Below are positions 1-7,843 of a DNA stretch of 64,000 nt, piece after piece. Numbering within the stretch: the stretch's first letter is position 1; each line of letters starts with the position of its first letter. The stretch covers positions 1-64,000 of the forward strand of contig JAIUOK010000018.1 in the NCBI GenBank assembly GCA_020161245.1, given 5' to 3'. A program made the translations under genes and the position numbers. The notes under the pieces are model-generated. The model made no database searches. It saw nothing but the letters and a program-made list of their open reading frames with translations, and was not told the origin of the DNA. Origin of the DNA: Actinomycetota bacterium (GTDB lineage Bacteria > Actinomycetota > Actinomycetes > S36-B12 > CAIYMF01).

Positions 1-315
1 GGCACCGTCACCAGCCAGCAGTACGGCGGCCAGGTCGGCAACATCCTCGGCCTGCCCGTGTTCGTCTCCGGCAACGTGCCCAACAACCTGGGCGCGGGCA
101 CCAACGAGACGCGCATCATCGTCGCCGACTTCCGGGACGCCTTCCTCATGGAGGAGACCGACGCCGGCCCCGCGCAGATCCGGTTCGACGCCCCGCTGTC
201 GTCCACCCTCGGCGTGCGCCTGCTCGCCTACGGCTACTCCGCCTTCGCGTCCGGCCGCCAGCCGTCCGCCATCTCCGTCGTCTCCGGCACGGGCCTGATC
301 GTCCCGGCGCTGTAG
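1..315 (+). CDS. Phage major capsid protein, HK97 family (C-terminal fragment)
   Basis: The frame is open from the first base, so the gene begins outside the window; 104 codons and a TAG stop are visible. The C-terminal pattern is typical of HK97-fold major capsid proteins: G-L-P-V-F-V-S-G-N-V-P, then a G-A-G-T-N-E-T loop, a middle strand ending F-L-M-E-E, R-L-L-A-Y-G-Y-S-A-F, and a final S-V-V-S-G-T-G-L. Such proteins build icosahedral phage or encapsulin-like shells. No portal, protease or tail gene follows, so this is the downstream edge of a prophage or a remnant. Family confidence is good; whether the gene is intact cannot be judged. Confidence 0.8.
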   Translation, partial: GTVTSQQYGGQVGNILGLPVFVSGNVPNNLGAGTNETRIIVADFRDAFLMEETDAGPAQIRFDAPLSSTLGVRLLAYGYSAFASGRQPSAISVVSGTGLIVPAL

Positions 316-490
316 CGGCCCACTGACCGCGGCGTTCCGGGCCCCCCCCTTCCCCGGACGCCGGCCCTCGCACCGGGCGCGGAGTTGTGACCCGCAGGAG
401 GTGCCAGGGGGATCGACGGGAGTGGACTCCCCGGGGATCCCCACCGCCAGGCCCGCGCGCGTGCCCTGCTCCTCAGCCGCTCCGCGCGCG

Positions 491-507
491 GGTCTGGCAC
501 ACAGACC
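491..507. other. Small perfect hairpin
   Basis: GGTCTG at 491-496 is complementary to CAGACC at 502-507 around a 5-nt loop. It directly abuts the longer hairpin at 507-549, giving a tandem stem-loop. Confidence 0.6.
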
Positions 508-549
508 AGCACCGCCCCCGTGTGTACGAGGCACGCGGGGGCGGTGCTG
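507..549. terminator. Strong stem-loop, probable bidirectional terminator
   Basis: An 18-bp stem runs from 507-524 to 532-549 with a 7-nt loop and a single G-U-type mismatch; the arm begins CAGCACCGCCCCCG. It lies downstream of the phage capsid fragment and upstream of the next gene. There is no clear U-tract, as is usual in high-GC actinobacteria. Confidence 0.65.
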
Positions 550-640
550 CTGCGCGGACGGGGCCCCACGGCAAGACCGTCCGGAGATTGCTCGGCCGAA
601 ATCCCTCGACGCGGCGCTTCCCCCTGGCAGCATCGGCCGG

Positions 641-1816
641 GTGGGGAGTTCCTGGGAAGACCGATTCGAGCAGCATCCAATCTGGACTTTGCAGGCGGAG
701 ATCGACTCGATCATCGCCGCTTTGCCGGTGCCGGACGAGACGGAAGGCAAGGCCGCGATCAGGCGCCTCATCCTGCTGTCGTCAACGATCAATGCACATC
801 GTGATTCCGATGGCGTGCTCTTCACCTCGGCGATGATTGACAACGTCTACAGCCCGCTGCAGACGTACGTAATGCCGGAGCTTCGACAGTTCGCGGCTGA
901 CCCGGGCGTGAACGGCGCGTCACTCAACAGCGCGGCAACGTCCATAGATCTTGTACTCGAGCCGCTTGCGCTATGGCCTGACCCGGCCGCCGAGGGCGGC
1001 GCGGCTCTGGCGGCCGCGGAGGCCGTCCGCCGCTACGACGAGTCCGTTGCCGTCGCAGTCGAATCCCTGAGGGAGCGCGTTACGCAGGCGGAGGCCGAGG
1101 TTGCGACTCTCAAGGCCAGCACCGATGCCCAGTCCAAGAGCGTCGAAGACCTCACCAAGCAACTGACCGACGGCGCTGCGGAGGAGATCAGGGCGGCCGC
1201 AGACAGGCTGGTGCAGGACAACGCCGACATTACTGAGCCGACGCGCGAGGACATGCGGGCGACGCTGCGACAGGCGCGAGAGGACGCCAAGCTGATCGAC
1301 ATTCTCAAGATCAGCTCGCAGAAGACCTCCTCGGCCTTCTCCCGCTGGGCGATCGCGGAGGACTACGGTCGAAATGCGCGCAACAAGGCCGTTAGCGGCT
1401 GGGTGTGGGATGTTCTCGGGTTTCTCGTCGGTGGCGTTGCACTGGCGATCCTTCTGTGGCATTTCTTCCAGCCGAGCGCCAGCAGCAACGACTCGGTACC
1501 GGTGGGGATTACGCGCCTGGCGATCTCAGTGGCGGCTGTCGGTCTCGCGACACTCTGCTTCCGCCGAGGCCGCGACAATCACCAGGAGAGCCGCATCTCC
1601 AAGCGAGCCGAGATCCGATTGAAGACGGCGGAGACGTTCCTGGCCAACCAGGACCCCGAGGTTCAGGCGGCTGTACTCGAGGGCATGGCTGAGCGCATCT
1701 ACTTGCGCGGGCAGTTGGACCCCGACGCTGATGAGCCGGAGGAAAACCTGAGGACCCTGATCGCCCGGGTGACGGCCCGCAGGGACAAGTCGGCACCTGC
1801 CGCTTCCACCGAGTAG
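641..1816 (+). CDS. Coiled-coil protein with two C-terminal membrane helices, function unknown
   Basis: The product is 391 aa from the GTG at 641. I preferred this start because codons upstream of it look non-coding and cross the 507-549 hairpin. Residues 1-120 are soluble. A heptad-like, Glu/Ala/Lys-rich coiled coil spans about 130-185. Two hydrophobic helices lie near 252-280 and 288-308, separated by a short Ser/Asn-rich loop, and a charged cytoplasmic tail follows. I recognise no catalytic motif. Codon use is softer than in the rest of the window, with more A/T third positions. With the adjacent capsid fragment this suggests horizontally acquired DNA. A membrane-anchored phage-encoded or phage-defence protein is possible but unproven. 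Confidence 0.6.
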   Translation: MGSSWEDRFEQHPIWTLQAEIDSIIAALPVPDETEGKAAIRRLILLSSTINAHRDSDGVLFTSAMIDNVYSPLQTYVMPELRQFAADPGVNGASLNSAATSIDLVLEPLALWPDPAAEGGAALAAAEAVRRYDESVAVAVESLRERVTQAEAEVATLKASTDAQSKSVEDLTKQLTDGAAEEIRAAADRLVQDNADITEPTREDMRATLRQAREDAKLIDILKISSQKTSSAFSRWAIAEDYGRNARNKAVSGWVWDVLGFLVGGVALAILLWHFFQPSASSNDSVPVGITRLAISVAAVGLATLCFRRGRDNHQESRISKRAEIRLKTAETFLANQDPEVQAAVLEGMAERIYLRGQLDPDADEPEENLRTLIARVTARRDKSAPAASTE

Positions 1817-1943
1817 ACCATGCTCCGGGTGGGTGACCCTTGCTCAGGTCAAGCGACGTCGCCCGCCGACCACGCCCGCGGGCGCTACGGAAACCGACGG
1901 GCGCCGACCACACCAGGACGACCCCCGACGGCCCGAGCACAAT

Positions 1944-1990
1944 GACAGAGGCGCCCGTCCCCGCTAACTCCGGGGACGGGCGCCTCTGTC
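1944..1990. terminator. Perfect 20-bp stem-loop between convergent genes
   Basis: Arms 1944-1963 and 1971-1990 are perfectly complementary over 20 bp (GACAGAGGCGCC at the outer end) with a 7-nt loop. The element lies between the convergent genes 641-1816 (+) and 2001-2498 (-), the position of a shared bidirectional terminator. Confidence 0.85.
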
Positions 1991-2000
1991 GTGCGCTGGC

Positions 2001-2498
2001 TCAGGCGATGGCGGCCGTCCGCGCCCGCTCGGCCTCGACCAGCGCGTCGAGCAGCCGCAGGTAGCCCTCTCGCTGCCAGATGATCCAGTGGTCGATGCGG
2101 GCCTCGTGCCAGTCGCGTTCCGGCACCCGGGGGGCGACGAACCGGGTCAGCCCACCCCGTGCGCTCTTCGACGGGGACCCTTCGCCGAACGGCTCGCCGG
2201 GGATCGCGCGGCGGAGCCGGCACCACCCCAGGGAGGCCGTGAGGACGCCGGACTCCGGGTCGGGCTCCACGACGACCTCGCCGCGCTCGAGCTTCATCGC
2301 GTCGTAGCGGTACACCGCCGTCACCAGCTGGTCAGCGAGCCGGTAGGCGTCCTCCGGGCTCACGGTCGCGACCACGCGCCCCGCCGTGGTGTGCGTGGTC
2401 CAGATCTCGACGTTCCACGCCGTGGTGACGACCTGCACCTCGTTCCAGCCCTCGACCTCGTTGTCGACGTGCATCCACACGTTGGTCTCCTCGGACAT
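2001..2498 (-). CDS. Hypothetical protein
   Basis: The product is 165 aa, starting at an ATG with a purine-rich stretch (GAAGGGAA) upstream. It is a soluble, mildly acidic protein. The N-terminal half is beta-rich with several Trp residues (W-M-H-V, E-G-W-N-E-V, V-E-I-W-T-T). The C-terminal half has an I-I-W-Q-R-E-G helix followed by L-L-D-A-L. There is no signal peptide, membrane segment or known active-site motif. It converges on the coiled-coil gene across a strong terminator and sits at the accessory edge of the window. I do not recognise the family. Confidence 0.6.
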   Translation of the reverse strand: MSEETNVWMHVDNEVEGWNEVQVVTTAWNVEIWTTHTTAGRVVATVSPEDAYRLADQLVTAVYRYDAMKLERGEVVVEPDPESGVLTASLGWCRLRRAIPGEPFGEGSPSKSARGGLTRFVAPRVPERDWHEARIDHWIIWQREGYLRLLDALVEAERARTAAIA

Positions 2499-2850
2499 GT
2501 CAGACGGTTCCCTTCACTCCCCGGACTACCTGCCCGGATTCGCTTGGGGGATCTGCGCTTGCAGTGCGGGACTGCACAGCGCTCCCGCCTCCGACACCCC
2601 GAAGATGGCAGGCGAGCCCAAGCGCGTGCAGCCCAGCCGCGACCGCGACCGCAAGCAGGACGCCGACGGCTCCTGAGCGGCGCCGCCGGTCCCGCCTCGA
2701 GGAGGGGACAGCGTTCGCCGTCACCCAGGCGGGGCGGTGAGGGATGCTCACCCGCGTGGCACAACCGGGTGGTTCCCGGAGGTGCGTCCGCGGGGGACCC
2801 GCCGCGTGCGTACCGTGCCTGATCGCCGGGACCCGGCGGAGGAGGAACCC
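2499..2850. other. Intergenic region between divergent genes
   Basis: The 352 bp separate the unknown minus-strand gene from the secreted hydrolase. A TACCGT hexamer near 2810 could be a -10 for the hydrolase, about 35 nt ahead of its start. A 23-codon open frame near 2605-2676 has no other support. Nothing else is recognisable. Confidence 0.4.
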
Positions 2851-4524
2851 ATGGGAGCACGCGTCCGAACGCCGCAGCTGCTTGTGACTGGAGGCGCCGC
2901 TGCCGCAGCGCTCGCCCTCGTCATCGGCGCCGCACCCTCGTCAGCAGCACCCACCACCCCGGCGGCAGCAGCCGCCCGGACGGCGGCCGGAGTGGTCTGG
3001 GGCTCGTGCGAGCCCGGCACCACCGACGAGGTGCTCGAGGCCAACTACGGCATGAAGTGCGGCACGCTCGAGGTGCCGCTTGACCACACCAAGCCCGGCG
3101 GCTCGAAGATCTCGATCGCGGTCTCGCGCATCGAGCACACGGACACGGCCAACTACCAGGGCGTCATCGTCCTCAACCCCGGCGGCCCCGGCGGCAGCGG
3201 CACGGTCATGCCGATCATCAGCCTCTTCGTCGACCCCGCGGTCGCCGCGCAGTACGACTGGGTCGGCTTCGACCCGCGCGGCGTCGGCAACAGCAGCCCT
3301 GCGCTGTCGTGCGACAACGACTACGCCGTGCCGGTGCGCCCGCCGTACGACCCGACCCGCGCGTGGATCGAGAAGGCCTGGCTCAAGCGCGTCACCGGCT
3401 ACGCCAAGGACTGCGGCGCCGCTGCCAGCCCCGAGTTCCTCAAGCACCTCCGCACGATCGACACCGCGGACGACATGGAGTCGATCCGTGAGGCCTTCGG
3501 CGTCGACAAGCTCAACTACTACGGCTACTCCTACGGCACGTACCTCGGCCAGGTGTACGCCTCCCGCTACCCCGAGCGCGTGCGCCGGATGATCCTCGAC
3601 AGCAACGTCGATCCGCGCTACGTGTGGGAGCAGGGCAACCTCGACCAGAACGTCGCCTTCGAGACGACGATGAGCAAGTTCTGGGCCTGGGTCGCCAAGT
3701 ACGACAGCGTCTACCACCTCGGCCGCACGCCGGCGAAGGTGGAGCACCGCTACTACCGCACCCAGCGCGAGCTCAAGGGCTCGCCGGCCGGCGGCCAGAT
3801 CGGGCCGGCCGAGTTCAACGACGTCATCCTCAACGCCGGGTACGCCGAGTTCCTCTGGACCGACGTCGCGGCAGCCTGGTCGGCGTGGGTCAACGGGAAG
3901 GACCCGGCGGGCCTCATCGACTTCTACGGCGACGGCGTGGGCGACAACAGCTACGCGATGTACCTCGGCGTCCAGTGCGTCGACGCGAAGTGGTCCCGCA
4001 GCTGGAAGACCTGGATGCAGGAGAACACCCGTACCGCCCGCAAGGCCCCGTTCGTCACCTGGGGCAACATGTGGTTCAACGCCCCCTGCGCGTTCTGGCC
4101 GGTGAAGGCGAGCACTCCGCAGAAGGTCGGCGACAAGGCCAAGAAGCTGCCGGCGTTCCTGCTGCTCGGCGAGCAGTTCGACGGACCGACGCCCATCTCG
4201 GGCAGCTTCGAGGTGCGCAAGCGGTTCCCGTCCGCGGTGCTCATCGAGACCCTGGGCGGAGCCAGCCACGCGCTGTCGCCGTCGGGCAACCCGTGCACCG
4301 ACGACCGCATCAACGCCTACCTCGCCGACGGCACCGTGCCGGCGCGCAAGCCGGGCAACAAGCGGGCGGACGTGTACTGCCAGGCGCTGCCGCAGCCGGT
4401 CCCGCCCACCCCGGGCCCGACCGCGACGGCGACGGCGTTCAAGGCGGCCAGCAGCCGTGCGGCGCTGGCCGACCGGCTCAAGGCGGACTTCCGCCGTCAG
4501 ATGGCCGCGCTGCAGCACGGCTGA
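2851..4524 (+). CDS. Secreted alpha/beta hydrolase, tripeptidyl aminopeptidase-like
   Basis: The product is 557 aa. The ATG at 2851 follows GGAGGAGG, and an export signal follows it: a short basic N-terminus, then an Ala/Leu core ending in A-P-S-S-A-A-P. The oxyanion region N-P-G-G-P-G-G-S-G and nucleophile motif G-Y-S-Y-G (Ser227) mark a serine hydrolase. Asp444 (E-Q-F-D-G-P-T) and His473 (G-A-S-H-A-L) complete a plausible triad, followed by the conserved N-P-C-x-D and D-G-T-V-P-A-R tail. This layout matches actinobacterial secreted tripeptidyl aminopeptidases of the SlpD/SlpE/Tap type, which trim N-terminal tripeptides outside the cell. The exact substrate is inferred only from family membership. 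Confidence 0.85.
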   Translation: MGARVRTPQLLVTGGAAAAALALVIGAAPSSAAPTTPAAAAARTAAGVVWGSCEPGTTDEVLEANYGMKCGTLEVPLDHTKPGGSKISIAVSRIEHTDTANYQGVIVLNPGGPGGSGTVMPIISLFVDPAVAAQYDWVGFDPRGVGNSSPALSCDNDYAVPVRPPYDPTRAWIEKAWLKRVTGYAKDCGAAASPEFLKHLRTIDTADDMESIREAFGVDKLNYYGYSYGTYLGQVYASRYPERVRRMILDSNVDPRYVWEQGNLDQNVAFETTMSKFWAWVAKYDSVYHLGRTPAKVEHRYYRTQRELKGSPAGGQIGPAEFNDVILNAGYAEFLWTDVAAAWSAWVNGKDPAGLIDFYGDGVGDNSYAMYLGVQCVDAKWSRSWKTWMQENTRTARKAPFVTWGNMWFNAPCAFWPVKASTPQKVGDKAKKLPAFLLLGEQFDGPTPISGSFEVRKRFPSAVLIETLGGASHALSPSGNPCTDDRINAYLADGTVPARKPGNKRADVYCQALPQPVPPTPGPTATATAFKAASSRAALADRLKADFRRQMAALQHG

Positions 4525-4531
4525 CACGAGC

Positions 4532-4573
4532 ACGTGGAGGGACGGCCGCCTGCCCGCGGCCGTCCCTCCACGT
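4532..4573 (+). terminator. Terminator hairpin after the secreted hydrolase
   Basis: A perfect 18-bp stem (4532-4549 with 4556-4573, arm ACGTGGAGGGACGGCCGC) with a 6-nt loop begins 7 nt past the hydrolase stop codon. Confidence 0.85.
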
Positions 4574-4602
4574 TCGTGCGGGGACGCGGGGCCGACGTCC
4601 AG

Positions 4603-4608
4603 TAGCGT
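4603..4608 (+). promoter_or_regulatory. -10 hexamer TAGCGT, leaderless start
   Basis: TAGCGT ends 7 nt before the GTG at 4616. Transcription would begin at the start codon, which favours this start over the upstream in-frame codons that overlap the terminator. Confidence 0.5.
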
Positions 4609-4615
4609 CGTCGGC

Positions 4616-5197
4616 GTGACCGACGTCCGCCCCGCAGTCCCGGACGACCACGACGTCGTGGTCGACACCGTCGCCCGCGCGTTCGTGGGCGACCCCGCCT
4701 GGGAGTTCATGCTCGGCCCGGACCGCTACGACCTCTCGCTGGAGTTCGCGCACACCCTGCTCGTGCCCCGGCTCGAGCTCGGCACGGCGTGGGTCGCCGA
4801 GGATGGCCTGGCCGTGGCGATGTGGGACCGCGCCGACGACGGCCCGCGTCGCGACATGAGCGGCTGGTGGGAGGCGTTCGCGGCGACGGTGGGCCCCGAG
4901 GTCGCGGCCCGCGTGGAGGCCTATGACGCGGCTGTGAAGGCCGTGGCACCGGCCCGGCCGTACTGGTACCTCGGCGTGCTGGCCACGCATCCGGACCACC
5001 AGGGCCGCGGGCTGGCGACCGCCGTGGTGCGGCCCGCGGTCGAGCGCGCGGCCGAGGACGGCTGGGACTGCTGGCTGGAGACCTCGAAGGTGCGCAACAA
5101 GCGCTTCTACCAGGGGCTCGGCTTCGTCCAGGAGGTCGAGGCGCCGATCCCCGGGGGCCCGCCCACCTGGTGGATGGGGCGCCCGCACCAGGCCTGA
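4616..5197 (+). CDS. GNAT family N-acetyltransferase
   Basis: The product is 193 aa and starts with GTG right after a -10-like hexamer. A single GNAT fold is visible: the beta4 strand Y-W-Y-L-G-V-L-A is followed by the acetyl-CoA pyrophosphate loop H-Q-G-R-G-L-A (Q/R-x-x-G-x-A motif). The C-terminal L-E-T-S-K-V-R-N-K-R-F-Y-Q-G-L-G-F is the usual Tyr-containing end. The acceptor is unknown and neighbours give no pathway hint. Confidence 0.8.
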   Translation: MTDVRPAVPDDHDVVVDTVARAFVGDPAWEFMLGPDRYDLSLEFAHTLLVPRLELGTAWVAEDGLAVAMWDRADDGPRRDMSGWWEAFAATVGPEVAARVEAYDAAVKAVAPARPYWYLGVLATHPDHQGRGLATAVVRPAVERAAEDGWDCWLETSKVRNKRFYQGLGFVQEVEAPIPGGPPTWWMGRPHQA

Positions 5198-5254
5198 CCT
5201 GGCTCGAGCGCGTCTCGTGCCGACCGGGTGAGCGGGGCCGGCCGCCGGACCCGT

Positions 5255-5260
5255 TAGCCT
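5255..5260 (+). promoter_or_regulatory. -10 hexamer TAGCCT ahead of a 31-aa ORF
   Basis: TAGCCT ends 6 nt before the ATG at 5267, the same spacing as at larger genes in this window. It is the main support for expression of the very small membrane ORF. Confidence 0.5.
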
Positions 5261-5266
5261 GCGCGC

Positions 5267-5362
5267 ATGGTCTTCACCCTCGTCGTGATCTTCTTCGTGC
5301 TCATCGCCGTGCTCGGCGTCGTCGGCTACCGCACCATCAAGGGCCGCAACCACCACCGCTGA
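5267..5362 (+). CDS. Small single-pass membrane protein, 31 aa
   Basis: This short frame begins M-V-F-T-L-V-V-I-F-F-V-L and continues with a hydrophobic core of about 20 residues. It ends with a basic tail (K-G-R-N-H-H-R), a positive-inside single-span topology. It starts 6 nt after a TAGCCT hexamer and ends just before the ligase gene on the other strand. No family can be assigned from so short a sequence. It could be a regulatory micropeptide or an accessory subunit. Confidence 0.5.
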   Translation: MVFTLVVIFFVLIAVLGVVGYRTIKGRNHHR

Positions 5363-5384
5363 TCCGCCGCGCCCCGGCGGTGCG

Positions 5385-6479
5385 TCAGCGCTGGAGGACG
5401 TCGGCGAGGTCGTACCGCACCGGCCGCTCGAGCTGCTCGTACGTGCACGACCCCGGCTCGCGGTCCGGGCGCCACCGCTTGAACTGCGTGGTGTGCCTGA
5501 ACCGGTTGCCCTCCATCGCGTCGTAGCCCACCTCGACGACCAGCTCGGGCCGCAGCGGGTGCCAGTCGAGGGTCTTGCCGGCGCTCCACCGCGACACCGC
5601 CCCGGGCAGCCGCTGCGACTCGTGCGCGGCCGCATCGGCCCAGGCGGCCCACGGGTGCTCGTCGTCCTCGCCGACCGCCAGGACGGAGAGCTGCTCGACG
5701 AGCTCGGCCCGCCTGGCCATGGTGAACGACGCGCAGACACCCACCGACTGCAGGACGCCGGCGTCGTCGTACAGGCCCAGCATGAGCGAGCCCAGCAGTT
5801 CCTGCCCCTGGGGACCCTTCTGCTTGTGGGAGCGCCATCCCGCCACGACGCAGTCGGCCGTGCGCGCGTGCTTCACCTTGAGCATCACGCGCTTGTCGGG
5901 GGAGTAGGGCATCGAGAGCGGCTTGCACACCAGCCCGTCGAGGCCCGCTCCCTCGAAGGCCTCGAACCAGCGGCGCCCCTCGTCGGCGTCGTCGCTGACG
6001 CGCGTGAGGTGCACCGTCCCGCCGACGCCGCCGAGCTCGCGCTCGAGCAGCGCGCGCCGCTCGGAGAACGGCCGGCCCATGAGGTCGTCGTCGCCGAGAG
6101 CCAGCAGGTCGAACGCGACGAACGACGCCGGCGTCTCCTCGGCCAGCATCCGCACCCGGCTCTCCGCCGGGTGGATGCGGTTCTGCAGGCCCGGCCACGA
6201 CAGACGGTCGTCCTGCACCACCACGACCTCGCCGTCGACGACGCAGCGCGGCGGGAGCTGCTCCTTGAGCGCCTCGACCAGCTCCGGGAAGTACCGGGTC
6301 AGCGGCCGCTCGTTGCGGCTGCCGAGCACGACGTCGTCGCCGTCGCGGAACACGATGCAGCGGAAGCCGTCCCACTTGGGCTCGTAGACGAGGCCGCCCG
6401 CCACCGAGTCCGGCGCGGGGACACCGGGCACCGGCTTCGCGAGCATCGGCTTCACCGGCGGCATGACGGGCAGCTGCAT
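5385..6479 (-). CDS. ligC: ATP-dependent DNA ligase, LigC-type
   Basis: The product is 364 aa. The adenylation motif E-P-K-W-D-G-F-R places the nucleophilic Lys at residue 35. Motif III/IIIa elements follow (V-V-D-G-E-V-V-V, S-F-V-A-F-D-L-L-A), then motif IV (D-G-L-V-C-K) and motif V (M-L-K-V-K-H). An OB-fold C-terminal part ends with R-H-T-T-Q-F-K-R-W-R-P-D. There is no polymerase, nuclease or primase fusion and no ku gene adjacent, which fits the stand-alone LigC group of actinobacteria rather than LigD. It seals nicks using ATP, probably in repair. The start at 6479 follows a CAGGCT hexamer by 6 nt; a longer upstream frame is not needed. Confidence 0.85.
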   Translation of the reverse strand: MQLPVMPPVKPMLAKPVPGVPAPDSVAGGLVYEPKWDGFRCIVFRDGDDVVLGSRNERPLTRYFPELVEALKEQLPPRCVVDGEVVVVQDDRLSWPGLQNRIHPAESRVRMLAEETPASFVAFDLLALGDDDLMGRPFSERRALLERELGGVGGTVHLTRVSDDADEGRRWFEAFEGAGLDGLVCKPLSMPYSPDKRVMLKVKHARTADCVVAGWRSHKQKGPQGQELLGSLMLGLYDDAGVLQSVGVCASFTMARRAELVEQLSVLAVGEDDEHPWAAWADAAAHESQRLPGAVSRWSAGKTLDWHPLRPELVVEVGYDAMEGNRFRHTTQFKRWRPDREPGSCTYEQLERPVRYDLADVLQR

Positions 6480-6485
6480 GCCCCG

Positions 6486-6491
6486 AGCCTG
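6486..6491 (-). promoter_or_regulatory. -10-like CAGGCT for the DNA ligase gene
   Basis: Read on the minus strand, CAGGCT lies 6 nt upstream of the ligase ATG at 6479. This is the (T/C)A-type variant of the hexamer. Confidence 0.4.
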
Positions 6492-6630
6492 GCACAGGCG
6501 AGGCTCACCAGGGCGGCCGCGCGGGATGTGGGACGCCGCCTCCACCTGCCGGTCCGATCGGCCGCGCCGCGCCGGGCGTCCCTCCACGCGGTTGACCCGG
6601 CTCCGGATCGGCGGAGAGTAGGGCCCGTGA

Positions 6631-6652
6631 GCGCCCGCCACCGGGCGGGCGC
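6631..6652. other. Hairpin upstream of the phosphate permease
   Basis: GCGCCCGCC (6631-6639) pairs with GGCGGGCGC (6644-6652) around a 4-nt loop, 18 nt before the permease start. It could be a leader structure affecting translation, but this is weakly supported. Confidence 0.35.
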
Positions 6653-6670
6653 GCCGACTGGGGATGGGTC

Positions 6671-7825
6671 GTGGACCTCGGGCTCCTCGCGGCCGTGGCG
6701 GTCGTGGCACTCGCCTTCCTGTTCGACTTCACCAACGGCTTCCACGACGCGGCGAACTCGGTGTCGACCGTGGTCGCCACCCGGGCGCTGCCGGCGCGCT
6801 GGGCCGTGTGGTTCTCGGCCCTGTTCAACGTGCTCGCCCTCTTCGTCGTCGGCACCGCCGTCGCGAGCACCGTGGCGACGACGGTGAAGCCCGGCGTCGC
6901 GGGTGTCGCGGTGGTGTTCTCGGCCCTCGTCGCGGCGATCTCCTGGAACTACGCGACATGGTGGATCGGCATGCCGTCGTCGTCCAGCCACGCGTTGATC
7001 GGCGGGCTGGTCGGCGCCGGCCTCGCCGCAGGCGGCCTCGACGCGATCACCTGGGGAAGCGTCGAGAAGGCGGCGCTGGCGATCGTCGTCAGCCCGCTGG
7101 TCGCGTTCGGGATCGCGTTCGTCGCGATGCGCGCAGTCGACGCGCTGCATCGCCGGACGAGGCTGGACGACGCGAGCCCGGCGCTGCGCTGGATCCAGCT
7201 CGGGTCCGCTGCCGCGGTGTCCTTCGGCCATGGGGCCAACGACGCGCAGAAGACGATGGGGGTCGTCGCCGCGCTGCTGGTCGGGACGGGGCACCTCGCT
7301 GTGAACGGGAGCGGCAGCATCGATGTCCCGTTCTGGGTGGAGGCGGCGGCCTACGTCTCGATCGCGGCCGGCACCGTGTGGGGCGGCTGGAAGATCATCG
7401 AGACGATGGGCCTGCGCATCACCCGGCTGCGGCCGCAGTCGGCGGTGGCGGCCAATATCGGCGCGCTCACGGCGATCTTCGGCGCCACCGGGGTGGGCGC
7501 TCCGATCTCCACGACGCAGGCCGCCGCGTCATCGGTGGCGGGATCCGGTCTCTCGTCCGGGGCGGGGGTGCAGCTGCGGGTGCTCGGCGAGATGGTCGTC
7601 GCCTGGGCCGTGACGCTGCCCGTCACCGTGGCCCTCGCCTTCGGCGTCCAGCACCTCACCGCCCTTCCGGGCGCGTGGTCGGTGCTGGCGGTCGGCTCCC
7701 TCGTGGTCGTTGTCGGCTCGCTCATCGTGTGGGCCATGAGGCACTCCCTCGACGCCGACGATCTCGAGGCCGAGCTGCCGAGCGCCGACGTCGTGCTGGC
7801 CCAGGCGGTCGACGCGACCGCCTGA
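6671..7825 (+). CDS. Inorganic phosphate transporter, PiT family
   Basis: The product is 384 aa and almost entirely hydrophobic. Both PiT signature repeats are present: G-F-H-D-A-A-N-S-V-S-T-V-V-A-T-R near the N-terminus and G-H-G-A-N-D-A-Q-K-T-M-G in the second half. The paired W-W-I-G-M-P-S-S-S-S-H-A and G-A-P-I-S-T-T-Q-A-A segments, also typical of the family, follow each repeat. PiT proteins import metal-phosphate by H+ symport. The GTG start gives an N-out helix immediately. No PhoU-like DUF47 protein is adjacent, unlike many PiT operons. Confidence 0.9.
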   Translation: MDLGLLAAVAVVALAFLFDFTNGFHDAANSVSTVVATRALPARWAVWFSALFNVLALFVVGTAVASTVATTVKPGVAGVAVVFSALVAAISWNYATWWIGMPSSSSHALIGGLVGAGLAAGGLDAITWGSVEKAALAIVVSPLVAFGIAFVAMRAVDALHRRTRLDDASPALRWIQLGSAAAVSFGHGANDAQKTMGVVAALLVGTGHLAVNGSGSIDVPFWVEAAAYVSIAAGTVWGGWKIIETMGLRITRLRPQSAVAANIGALTAIFGATGVGAPISTTQAAASSVAGSGLSSGAGVQLRVLGEMVVAWAVTLPVTVALAFGVQHLTALPGAWSVLAVGSLVVVVGSLIVWAMRHSLDADDLEAELPSADVVLAQAVDATA

Positions 7826-7831
7826 GCCCGG

Positions 7832-7837
7832 CAGAGT
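7832..7837 (+). promoter_or_regulatory. -10-like CAGAGT for the kinase gene
   Basis: CAGAGT ends 6 nt before the ATG at 7844, within the 18-nt gap after the permease gene. The sequence match is weaker than at most other sites. Confidence 0.3.
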
Positions 7838-7843
7838 CGGGGG

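Larger units (their letters stand above)
316..640. other. Intergenic gap with hairpins, no gene recognised
   Basis: There is no convincing coding sequence between the capsid fragment and the next gene. The stretch holds two back-to-back hairpins at 491-549, listed separately. It also has a C-run after the capsid stop and purine-rich Shine-Dalgarno-like bases near 397 that do not lead to a credible reading frame. Confidence 0.5.

Noticed and set aside
2605-2676. 23-codon open frame upstream of the secreted hydrolase
   Set aside because: It is highly charged, with no hydrophobic segment, no ribosome site and no promoter hexamer at the right spacing.
2941-4710. Long open frame on the minus strand opposite the secreted hydrolase
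   Set aside because: The plus-strand frame has a signal peptide, full catalytic triad and ribosome site. The antisense frame is a low-complexity Arg/Ala/Val translation typical of GC-rich shadow frames.
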